From Nephromyces sp. MM_2019 (taxonomy: Eukaryota > Apicomplexa > Aconoidasida > Nephromycida), in the NCBI GenBank assembly GCA_015657535.1, contig JADHZB010001594.1:1-20401 (forward strand): a DNA stretch of 20,401 bases, given 5' to 3'. A model generated the notes under the pieces. The model searched no databases, was not told where the DNA came from, and worked only from the letters and a program-made list of their open reading frames with translations. The position numbers were made by a program, and so were the translations under genes. Positions 12,501 through 20,401 of the stretch are shown here, in pieces; positions within the stretch are counted from its first letter, which is position 1, and every line of letters starts with the position of its first letter.

Positions 12501-13212
12501 TGCTTTTATGTGTGTGAGTGTGCAGTGTGCTTTTATGTGTGTGTGTCATGTGCTTTTATGTGTGTGTGTCATGTGCTTTTATGTGTGTGTGTCATGTGCT
12601 TTTATGTGTGTGTGTCATGTGCTTTTATGTGTGTGTGTCATGTGCTTTTATGTGTGTGTGTCATGTGCTTTTATGTGTGTGTGTCATGTGCTTTTATGTG
12701 TGTGTGTCATGTGCTTTTATGTGTGTGTGTCATGCGCTTTTATGTGTGTGTGTCATGCGCTTTTATGTGTGTGTGTCATGTGCCTTTCTGTGCCTGCCAT
12801 TTACTTACCTGTGTGTGATACTACTTGTTATCACACTTGCCTTCCGAACTTTGTTATTTTTAACTTTCAAAAACGCCAATTCCGGCAGATTAATAGCATT
12901 TTCTTCCTCTTTAAGCCAGTTTCCATCCTCTTGCCATACATTCCATGTTTTTTGATGATTAGTTGTTTTTTATCATCCAAAATGTGAAAAGTATGATTTT
13001 CTCTTAAACTTTGTTGCATTAATTCCTGGAAATTTGATAGTTTGTGGTGAAAATAGTAATGTTTAACATGAAATTATCTTTCTAAAAGTACTTTCTCGAT
13101 AAAATCCCAAGAAACACCTTCTTTTGGCATTTTTTTTGATAAAAAACCCTCTTCTTCAGGTACGATATGGATGATTCTGGCGAAGAAAAGGCATCCTCCT
13201 CATGTGGAATAA
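6547..13212 (+). CDS. OMS1-like membrane-anchored class I SAM-dependent methyltransferase, probably mitochondrial
   Basis: Exons: 6547-6666, 7348-7416, 7753-7825, 8396-8448, 9009-9057, 9269-9367, 9812-9873, 11156-11208, 11500-11584, 12077-12116, 13160-13212. All junctions are GT..AG and in phase; 756 coding bases give 251 residues plus TAA. Residues 9-30 (PKKLFGGLLLAAGVSLQTAY onward) form a hydrophobic anchor with basic residues, fitting mitochondrial membrane targeting. The methyltransferase fold follows: KAPTFDREIGF, LLGIRGWRRFLV, motif I GDVLEVAAGTGRN (80-92), VTDFSRSML (motif II acidic residue), EEGNFDTVIDTFGICS, ELKRVLKEDGQLLLLEHGAS, HGCYYNRDI and ERKCFGTIWM. The HG(C)..NRDI and LLLEHG words are typical of the OMS1 and related Methyltransf_11 group. 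The substrate is not readable from sequence; family members have been linked to mitochondrial and ubiquinone-related methylation, so that role is inference. The ATG at 6547 is chosen because it begins the anchor. Exon 2 uses the second of two close AGs (7346-7347) to keep frame. Confidence 0.9.
7990..8130 (+). repeat. Diverged tandem repeat of about 30 bp in methyltransferase intron 3
   Basis: Four to five imperfect units combine a TTTTTCTTCTT block with a GAGGATGTTTTGTGTG-like block. It lies between the exons at 7753-7825 and 8396-8448, and the pyrimidine-rich sense strand makes open but meaningless Phe/Leu/Cys-rich frames. Confidence 0.5.
9998..10275 (+). repeat. TG-rich minisatellite, four copies of a 54-66 bp unit
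   Basis: The motif GCTTGAGTGTATTTGAGAGT followed by GTCTGTGTGTGATTGTGTG starts at 10027, 10081, 10147 and 10209, with spacers of variable TG length. It lies in methyltransferase intron 7 (9874-11155). The 345-residue His/Thr-rich minus-strand frame here is an artefact of the array. Confidence 0.85.
11334..11480 (+). repeat. CA-rich array with a 12-bp ACACACACATAC unit
   Basis: Units of CACACACATACA repeat in tandem, with later copies carrying CATGCGCACA variants. The array fills the 3' half of methyltransferase intron 8 (11209-11499) and ends about 20 bases before the acceptor. It reads CA on the sense strand, unlike the TG arrays of most other introns of this gene. Confidence 0.9.
12305..12799 (+). 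repeat. 23-bp minisatellite in methyltransferase intron 10
   Basis: Eleven consecutive copies of CATGTGCTTTTATGTGTGTG plus TGT start every 23 bases from 12547 to 12777; two late copies carry CATGCGC. Looser related units with GTGCAGTGTGCTTTTATG and GTGTATATGTGTGATGTG occupy 12305-12546. Because 23 is not a multiple of three and the unit has no stop in any phase, all three plus frames stay open and encode the same Cys/Val repeat. It lies in the intron 12117-13159. Confidence 0.95.
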
Positions 13213-13478
13213 ATTCCCTGAGAAATCATCGAAATGAGGGATTTTTCTGGTTTTTTGAAAGAGATTTTGTCCGATTATTGACTTTTTGAATGATTCTTTA
13301 GCCGAAAAATGAGCCGTCTCTTTCCTAGGAAGAAGAGAAGTGCTGCTTCAGTGTGAAATGTCTGAAATTAATGGATTTATTGGATAGGGATATCTACACA
13401 TTTACACACACACCGACATATATATGCCCCCGCAGGGTAAAGCAAAAACAAACGCACACACACTGAGGCGCACACAGG

Positions 13479-13532
13479 TGCACACAGAAACAGAAACAGA
13501 AGCAGAAGCAGAAATAGAAACAGAAAAACCCT
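13479..13532. repeat. Short (CAGAAR) hexamer repeat
   Basis: About seven copies of CAGAAA, CAGAAG or TAGAAA lie between CA-rich flanks. No gene function is evident. Confidence 0.7.
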
Positions 13533-15359
13533 TACACACACACATATATGTTTAAACGTCCACGCACCTATAGACCCATAGACATGCACATACACATACT
13601 TTCGCACACGTGTACATGCGCTCCAATACGCACGCATACACATACATGCAGATAAACATACATAGATGCGCCCCTACCCACACGCCCCCACACACGCAAA
13701 TGCACACCGATTGGAAGCTGACTGCGTTCCGCAGTGTCTTAAAAAAATACCTTCTATAAAGAAAACTGGGAGAAATAAAAAAACTGTGAATCTTCTGAAA
13801 AGAACGTCTAAAAAAAAGTTAAATTTTATGAGCTTGCTTTCTTCATTGCTCATATTTAATGAGTTTCCTCGAAATTTCGCGTGTGTGTGCTGATAGAGGC
13901 TGGTATGTAGGAGGATAATGCTGCAGAAAATAAAGAATTTCGTCAGCAGTATTCCTCTCTAGAGAAGTTTACTGACAACAGCATTTGCTCTTCAATTTTC
14001 ATCAATTTCGCGTAAATCACCGCATTTTCTCTTCAATTTGCATAAATATGTTGGAAACACATCAGTCTAAGACAGCATTTCGCAAAATCCATGAAATCAG
14101 CTGACTATTTCAATGGTACACTGCAAAAAACATGGATTTCCAGAGCTTTTTTGAGATATCCAGGAAGATGCATTGAACGTGCGTCACATGATATTATTTT
14201 TCCAAAATTAGGGTTTTTTCCCCATTTTTACCAGTATATTACAATTGGAGAGTAAAAACGATGTCTTTTTCGAGGCAGATTAAACATTTCAAAATCTCAA
14301 GGTGGATTTCTGCCAAGAGCTCGCACACACACTAGCTTTTTCGCGTTAAACAAAAAAAAACCTTCCAAAAAGCATAAAAAGACATGCGTCAAAGTTTGCC
14401 TCATCATCAGCTTCAAAAAGAGAGAATTCTGTAGACTAAAATCGCGAAACTAGAGGAAGAGAATATGGCTATGGAATTCACAAATGTTTCCGCACTACAT
14501 CTTCCTGAAACCAGCAGTTTCGGGCAGTTTTTTGAAACTTCTTTTTCCGGATATAGCTGCCTTTTCTGAGGCTAGATGCTTTAGTAGTGGCGAACTGATT
14601 TGGGGATTTCTAGGATTTAGATGAGACAGGGTAGAATCCTCATTTTGTGACGAATTTTTGTGGTTTTTTTATACAGTGAAGCTACTACTTCTTCCTGATT
14701 ATAGATGTTTATTTGGGTGCTGATAATGGTGAGAATTACGTGTAGGAAAATGTATTGTAGCAGGAATGTATGCATTGACGCTATTGACGGTGTTTTCTCT
14801 AGAAAAACTTTCTTTAGCACTCCAAAGCTACACCTTTAAAGGATGGTAGAGTGCGTGTGTGTGGGAGTAAAGTAAACTGCCAGTTCTTAAAGTAATTTGG
14901 TGGGAAAAGTCATGAATACATCACGAGGAGTAGGGAGGGGCAGTAACGCAGCTAGCATAGTGTTACTCTGTGTATGGGAGTGTGTGTTGGCGTGTGTTGG
15001 TGGTCTATTTGGGTGTGTGTTTATGGTGTTATATTCGTGCGTGTATTGGTATACTTGTGTGCACCGATTTATGTGTGCTGTTTTGTGTGTGTGTGCGTTT
15101 TTTATGTTTTCTTTGGCACCTTTGTGTGTATTTTTTTCTGCTGCCTGTTATGCGGGTTTTATCGTTATAAAGCGACTTAGTAAATGCACTTTCGAGTCAG
15201 TTATCGGCTCTGCCGAGCTCCCGAGCCCAACAAGCACACTCACGATGATGTCTGCAGTGTGTGAGCACACATTGCAGCATTCGCACCTTCTTTAAGGTAA
15301 AAGCTACAACTATTAAGAGCTAAGTGTAGGCGATCCATTGGCTGAGAAAACACATCAAC

Positions 15360-15780
15360 ACACACATAAATTTCGATAGAAAATAGCATACAAAACGCTG
15401 ACGATTCATTTTCGCACACACGGAGCACACGCACAAGCATAGAATACACATAAAATTGTACACACGCACCTGCACCCGGATACACACGGCACAAAGAGGG
15501 ATAATCAAGCAAGCACAGCGTACACACACATCCTCATATGAGACACTCGTATTAACACACATCCCACTATGACACACGCACCGCGTTGAAGCATTCATCC
15601 CTCTATAACACACACATCCCTCTATAATATATACACATATATCCCTCCAACATACATACACACACACACACACACACATTCCTCTATAACACACACATCT
15701 CTCTGTAACGAACAAACACACATCCCCCGATGACACACACGCACAAGCTCACGCGAACAACGCCAACAACGCACACGCAC
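15360..15780 (+). repeat. CA-rich minisatellite with an ACACACATCCCTCTATAA-like unit
   Basis: CA-rich sequence throughout. From about 15540 to 15735 the word CACACATCCCTCTATAACAC recurs in imperfect form (around 15605, 15630, 15675 and 15700), with a pure CA run near 15656-15679. Confidence 0.7.
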
Positions 15781-16149
15781 GCAAAATGCAAAGCGCTTCT
15801 ACCTACATCTCTATAGGTTCTCAATCTAACCCAAACTCCCAAACCTCCATCTCTCTTTCATCATCTCTCGAAGCTTCATTTTTCCTGCCTCTGCTCACAA
15901 TCAAAATCCCAAAGATCTCCTTCACTCCAAACAAACCCCATTTTTCCAGACGTTTTCGCACCCATCTGCTTACCACCTAGTCTTTGCGGGTAGCTAGTCC
16001 GGTGGTGTAGCTTCCACTCCCTCCATCCTCCCCATCAGCCGCTCCTGGCGAACTCCACACCGTCGATTATGACAAAAAAAGTTTCCTCCTCCGCGCTGGA
16101 CGGGGTAGATTATAGGGGAGGAGCGGTTGGGGGGATTGGAGGGGGGTGT

Positions 16150-16455
16150 TGCACACATCTTCATCGTGGGAGGGGTGTTTCAGGAGCCTGTAAGGTGGGA
16201 AGGTCTTCACACACGGCTAGGAGGGGAAAGGCTTTCACATACATGTAGGGGGGGAAGGCTTGTACACGGTCACACACACATTCATCACGGGAAAGGCCTC
16301 CACACATGCCTTCATTCCGTGGGGTCTTTCACACACACCTTAATCATAGGGTGGGTTTCACACACGTATTACTCACGGGGGTGTTATCACACACACACCT
16401 TCATCTCCCGCGGGGGGATTTTAAACACACATTCATCTCCCGGGGGGAAGGCTCT
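16150..16455 (+). repeat. GC-rich minisatellite of about 27-34 bp upstream of RPS11
   Basis: Roughly eight imperfect units share the pattern CACACA(C)-TTCATC-N-GGGGNAGG-CTT. It is the most G+C-rich stretch of the window and ends about 275 bases before the RPS11 start codon, so it could sit in or beside that gene's promoter. Confidence 0.75.
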
Positions 16456-16729
16456 TGCTTGGCCCATGCCTGGCCGCTACCTTCTTCATCTTCCCAACTG
16501 AAAACACCTACTCTGCCTCTGCATCCACTCGCACACTTCCTCAGACCCCACTACGCGCCCCGCTGCTCTTCCGTAAAGAAAATTTCGCTTTCTTATAAGC
16601 ATCTCTACCTTGTGTGTAATCCTCCCACTTCCTCATTTCGAGTGTACGTACACCGCGCCTACCCTTATATTTTGTGGGTTTTTGCGTGTTTCTGGACTTT
16701 TTTTGAGGTTTTGCTCGACGCTCTACAAG

Positions 16730-19680
16730 ATGGCAACCAACGTAGATATTCAGGTTTGTGAATTTGCTCATGTTTGGGTTCAGAAAATGTGTGTGGAGGT
16801 GATGAGATTGAAGTTTTCGGCGGTGGTTATTACGGTTTTCGTGTGTAATTGTGTACGAGTGTAGAATTTACTGGTCCTGGCGGCGTTTGCAGAGGCTAAT
16901 TGCGATATCTTTCGTTTGCTTTTAATGTTGCTTCGACATATTATGAATAAATTGCCTGATATATTTGGACATTGGTGCGTTGTGGAGACTTTTGTGGGGG
17001 GAATATGGTGTTTTGTGTGTGTGTATGGGGAATGTGTGGGGTGTGTGTGTATGTGGGTGTAATTATGTGTTTCAGTAACTGTTTGTATCTGCTTGTGTTT
17101 CGGTTGGGTATTGTGCGTCTGTACGTGTTTCAGTAATTGTGTGTTTTTTTCTTATTGATTATGTGTGTTTCTGTTTTTTCTCTATAATTGTATGTATTTG
17201 TCTGTGTGTTTCAATAATTGTGTATGCGTGGGGATGTGTCTGAGAGTGGGTGTGTGTGGGCTTGTGCAAGTGTTTTTGGGCAGCTCTAAGTTTTTTGCAA
17301 AACTATGTGGGAATGTGTGGATGCTTTCCTGTACTGCTCATTACCTCCGCTCCTCTCTGTGCTCCTTTCTTGTGTGCTTCTGTTTCCAACGAAAACAGAC
17401 CTTGTGTATGCACACTAATCGCTGCTAAATCTCACATAGCCTCGGACATGCGTACCCCATCGCGTATGTGTGCGATGGAACTGCCGTTTCTTCCCCTTTT
17501 CCCGTATTTCTTTGCGATACTCTTTGAAAATATAATCACTTAGAGTATTCTTTGCCGTGAATATTAAGTTTTTGCTTTGCTCTTGCGAAAAGCGTCTAAA
17601 AAACATGAACACCATGATTTTTCCTGTTTTTCTTCTTTTTTCAGCATGAGAGAGCCTTTCAGAAGCAGGACGCTGTTTTTCTTGGAAAACAGCGTTTGCT
17701 TGGCAATAAATCCGATAAAGGGCTGCGTTACTTTAAAGATATCGGCTTAGGCTTCAAAACTCCAAAGGAGGCAAAGACTGGTGTTTATGTTGACAAGAAA
17801 TGCCCATTCACTGGGAATGTATCTATCCGTGGAAGAATCATAAAGTAGGCGAAGAACCTTGCTCAACCTAGTGTTTTTTTGGATGAAAAATGCGTGAAAA
17901 TCGAGTTTCTTTGCATTCTCAGTGTATATGTTGCTTGGTTTAGTGTGTATTGATTCCCCTGTGACATCTATAAACACCTCCATAACACACTCACACCTCA
18001 AAAGCACGCGCACACACTTCTTAAACGCACGTAAAAGCCTCTCTAAGAGACGCACACCTCGAAAACACGTGCACACTCCTCTCTAACACGCACACACCTC
18101 TAACACACATGCGTTTCTCCGTTATTTTCTCTGAAAACGCCAGGGGTATGGTAATTTCCACGAAGATGAAGAGAACAATCGTTATAAGAAGGAATTACCT
18201 GCATTATATCCAAAAGTATAATCGATTTGAGAAGAGACATAAGAATGTGTCGATTCACTGCTCTCCGGCTTTTTCTGATATAACAGAAGGAGATATTGTA
18301 ACTGCAGGGCAATGCAGGTAATTGGTTGTTAGGCTATCGTTAGTGATGTTGGATGTCTGGTTTTTGAGATCCTTTAGTGTGTGTTTGTGTGTGTTGGTTT
18401 TTGTGTATCGGTTTGTGTTTGCTTGTGTGTGTGTTGGTTTGTACTGGTTTTGTGTGTTTGTCGGTTTATGTTTGCGTCTGTATGTTGGTTTATGTCTGCG
18501 TGTGTGTGTGTGTTGGTTAGTGTGTGTGTTTATTTTACTAATAGTATACAAACATGTATGCGTATAAAAGTTTTTTCTATTGGTGTGTATGCCAGGAACG
18601 AGGTAGACATTAGTAATAGACGTATATATTGCCAGAGATTGAGGTAGAGATATAATGTAAAGGTATAGGTAGATGCACATGTGTAGATGTAGTTTAGCAT
18701 ATGTTGCACACATTTATATATTAGCTATATGTTGTTGATATATCTGGTTGCCAAGTATTTCTGGGAAAGCTCCTGTGCCTTTAGATATGTGTGCTGTGTA
18801 GCTTACTCTCCACCAAGTGCGTATCAAACGTGTCTTTTCCTGTAAGAGTCCTGCACACATCTGAGAAAGACACAAAAAGACAAGAATACTCCGTAAATAT
18901 CCCATAAGAAATGCACATACACACACACACACATATCCTGAAAGGGAGAGGCACGCACACACGCATATCCAAAACTAGATGCACACACACACAACTAATA
19001 TGTATGCGTATCGAGCTGTATTTTTCCATTATCTCCTAGTGCTTGAAGATTCACACTTGTAAGCTACTTGTTATTTGCTGAACAAAGCCACACAGACACT
19101 GCTTACTCAATGAAGCGATCTCTTAATGATGATAAGCTACGTGCGACTATAACGAGATTCGGCTCAGGTGACCTGTGTGTGTGCTCACCTACAGTCTTCC
19201 CATCTTCATGGCGTACAATGACTGTTTGCTTTTGGTGAACTGCTGTTGTAAACGCCGGCGGCTGATGGTGTAACTGTGTGTGTGTATACCATAGGATGTC
19301 CTGATACTGTGTCGTATGATAAATATAAAGGGATTATGAGATCTGAAATTTGTCGCTTCTCCGATTTTGCTGTGTGTGCTATGTTTTGTAGAGAACACAT
19401 TTTGAAATATCCTCTACACAGAGAGCTCGCTGTTAATCCTGCAGGTAGTTTCTTCGATCTAAAACACGCGCACACACAAATACATTGAGCTAGTTGCTGT
19501 AGCAAATAACCTACTGTCACAAGCTCCATCGGTGTGTGTGGTTGTAAACCCGCCCCCCAATCAATGAGTCTCCCTCTTCTTCTATACAGGCCACTATCCA
19601 AGACTGTTCGGTTCAACGTACTGAAGGTAGAAAAAAATCAGATTTTTGGCACCGCCAGGAAGCAGTTTCACCTGTTTTAG
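16730..19680 (+). CDS. RPS11: 40S ribosomal protein S11 (uS17)
   Basis: Exons: 16730-16753, 17645-17844, 18144-18317, 19590-19680; 489 coding bases, 162 residues, TAG stop. GT..AG borders and phases all agree. Exon 1 encodes only MATNVDIQ, a very early intron as is common in ribosomal protein genes, with a favourable AAGATGG start context. Diagnostic words: [102 protein letters not shown] and the C-terminal [14 protein letters not shown]. The central OB-fold domain binds 18S rRNA early in small-subunit assembly (known for uS17). Length is near the usual 155-160. The [12 protein letters not shown] and VEKNQIFG wording recalls apicomplexan RPS11 (from memory). Candidate antisense exons lie in intron 3. 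Confidence 0.97.
17980..18115 (+). repeat. Diverged CA-rich repeat in RPS11 intron 2
   Basis: Imperfect copies of an AACACRYGCACACMTCTCTA-like unit run to within about 30 bases of the exon 3 acceptor (18142-18143). Confidence 0.6.
18376..18536 (+). repeat. TG-rich repeat with GTGTGTTGGTTTGTGT-like units in RPS11 intron 3
   Basis: Imperfect tandem units combine (TG)n with TTGGTTT(R)TG words. It lies just behind the RPS11 intron 3 donor. The long Asn/Thr/His-rich minus-strand frame here is a repeat artefact. Confidence 0.75.
18807..19273 (-). CDS. Candidate two-exon fragment of an unidentified gene, antisense inside RPS11 intron 3
   Basis: Proposed minus-strand exons are 19273-19189 and 18860-18807. 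The first follows CACACACAG and reads [14 protein letters not shown], then [12 protein letters not shown], ending TAG|GTGAGC. The second follows a strong pyrimidine tract ending TTTCTCAG and, joined in phase 1, continues [18 protein letters not shown], ending GGAGA|GTAAGC. The 328-base intron has a normal size for this locus. The frame agreement across canonical sites and the non-repetitive wording are the evidence; no family is recognised. The 3' end is unsettled: splicing to 18772 (adding [19 protein letters not shown] then TAA) would need a 34-base intron, far shorter than others here. A first exon such as 19529-19515 (MELVT, then GTAGGT) would fit in phase but is speculative. Chance is a real alternative. 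Confidence 0.33.
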
Positions 19681-19718
19681 ATGACTGTATGTACAGTCCA
19701 TGGATGTATCGCTTTCTT

Positions 19719-20044
19719 TCAAAGACGGAGATAGTTGCCATGTTTTCCAGAGCTTCGCTCCATCTCAGTTACAATCAAATTCGCCACCCTAGCTAACTCA
19801 ATGAAATGCAGCTGCGATTCTAGTTTTGATGCTTCCTTGAAACGAGAAGGAGGGATTTTATTAGCACTTTCGCCTTATTGGCGGTTCTTCAACTTTAAGC
19901 TCCTTCTATTGCCTTACTCTCCTCTAAATATATACACACTTTGAATTTTGGGCAACAATAGGGCATTTTCTCAGTTTTTCGCTAGCTGATGCTCGGCTTT
20001 CTTACCGGAAATGTGTATATATTCGGTGAAATTCGTGCTTTCTC
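19719..20044 (-). CDS. C-terminal exons of an unidentified gene converging on RPS11 (partial)
   Basis: Proposed minus-strand exons are 20044-20006 (reads EKARISPNIYTFP, then CCG|GTAAGA) and 19835-19719 (after the pyrimidine-rich acceptor CTCGTTTCAAG). The second reads EASKLESQLHFIELARV, then ANLIVTEMERSSGKHGNYLRL, and ends at TGA 19721-19719. Both are phase 0 at the 170-base intron. The last exon is strongly protein-like, with an amphipathic helical look and none of the repeat bias of nearby frames. I do not recognise the family. The stop is 38 bases from the RPS11 stop, so the genes would be tail to tail with overlapping or abutting 3' UTRs. The upstream exon's acceptor is weaker, and earlier exons were not found before the window end. 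Confidence 0.45.
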
Positions 20045-20401
20045 CTTGCTTTTATTTCGAAGTTAGTAGCCGAATTAAGTCAGTTTTTGCTGGGAATTTG
20101 AGGAAGATGTAAGTCATTTAAGACGCTCCTTGCAATGATCATGTTAGGTAGCCCTATGTTAAGTGTGTGACATAGGTATTATTAGCGTATATAGAGTCTG
20201 ATATCGATTGAAGTGTTGTGTGTTATGCAACTTTGAAGATTCTAACAGTTATGTTTGCTGGTATCCCGTCCAAAAAACATCTGATTCAGCTAGTCTGTTT
20301 GAAATTGGTCGTTTCGATGGTGTTTTGGGGGTTTGATTTGGTGGTGTGTGTGTAATCTGGGGTGTGATTTGTTGGTGGTGTGTGTGTAATCTGGGGTGTG
20401 A
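20045..20401. other. Window end, no exon identified; direct repeat at the edge
   Basis: No further exon of the minus-strand gene could be joined. The last 61 bases carry two perfect copies of a 27-base segment beginning GTGGTGTGTGTGTAATCTGG at 20341 and 20375 (34-base period), probably the start of another minisatellite. Confidence 0.6.

Larger units (their letters stand above)
13213..16729. other. Spacer between the methyltransferase and RPS11 genes; repeats and weak exon candidates
   Basis: No gene is recognised in these 3.5 kb. Contents in order: AT-rich sequence; CA-rich DNA at 13395-13710; a short perfect hairpin ACTGCG-TTC-CGCAGT at 13721-13735; AT-rich sequence to 14830; TG-rich DNA at about 14970-15110; CA-rich repeats at 15360-15780; and GC-rich minisatellite at 16150-16455. 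Possible plus-strand exons are 14912-14959 (reads MNTSRGVGRGSNAASI, then GTGTTA) and 15817-15993 (after TCTCTATAG, 58 codons then TAG), whose phases would agree. At 15160-15260 both strands are open with protein-like wording (plus: FESVIGSAELPSPTSTL; minus: DIIVSVLVGLGSSAEPITDS). Confidence 0.45.

Noticed and set aside
12547..12799. CRISPR-like regular repeat
   Set aside because: Units are head to tail with no unique spacers, and the DNA is clearly eukaryotic.
12351..12987. Cys/Val-rich reading frames of 145-196 residues in three frames
   Set aside because: All three arise from the stop-free 23-bp repeat inside an intron.
13721..13735. Perfect hairpin ACTGCG-TTC-CGCAGT as a possible terminator or histone-type stem-loop
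   Set aside because: Too short, with no associated gene or downstream signal; likely chance.
15786..15980. 64-residue Ser-rich plus-strand frame from an ATG
   Set aside because: An overlapping frame and the opposite strand are equally open, and no family is recognised.
19917..19966. Start exon MPYCCPKFKVCIYLEE followed by GTAAGG, upstream of the 19719 exon
   Set aside because: It would end in phase 1 while the next exon needs phase 0, and the intron would be about 80 bases.

Overview
Eukaryotic nuclear DNA. Three protein genes can be reconstructed with confidence, all split by introns with GT..AG borders, and the introns and spacers are full of TG/CA microsatellites and minisatellites. (1) Bases 383-3012, minus strand: pyruvate dehydrogenase E1 beta subunit of the plastid type, six exons visible, C-terminus beyond base 1, with a long hydrophobic and Ser-rich leader that suggests import into a complex plastid. 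(2) Bases 6547-13212, plus strand: an 11-exon, 251-residue membrane-anchored class I SAM methyltransferase resembling the mitochondrial OMS1 family. (3) Bases 16730-19680, plus strand: a complete four-exon cytosolic ribosomal protein RPS11 (uS17), 162 residues. They serve different compartments (plastid acetyl-CoA supply, probably mitochondrial methylation, cytosolic translation) and show no sign of a shared pathway.

The organism is probably a plastid-bearing protist. A nuclear plastid-type PDH E1 beta with a signal-peptide-like leader, plus the wording of the RPS11 protein, points toward an alveolate, perhaps an apicomplexan of coccidian type. This rests on recollection of the families, not a search, and other algae with secondary plastids remain possible. 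Coding density is low: the methyltransferase has 756 coding bases spread over 6.7 kb.

Three further minus-strand gene fragments are proposed from splice sites, phase agreement and protein-like composition, without recognised homology: a last exon at 3286-3416 just upstream of the PDH gene; a two-exon fragment antisense inside RPS11 intron 3 (18807-19273); and the last two exons of a gene converging on RPS11 (19719-20044), whose stop is only 38 bases from the RPS11 stop. The spacers 3417-6546 and 13213-16729 hold only weak exon candidates and repeats.

The most unusual large-scale signal is in the introns. Several have TG-rich sequence after the donor and CA-rich sequence before the acceptor on the sense strand, so the two intron ends could pair. 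A 23-bp minisatellite in the methyltransferase gene is free of stops in all three forward frames and creates long spurious reading frames. No RNA gene, transposon, CRISPR array or viral element was recognised.
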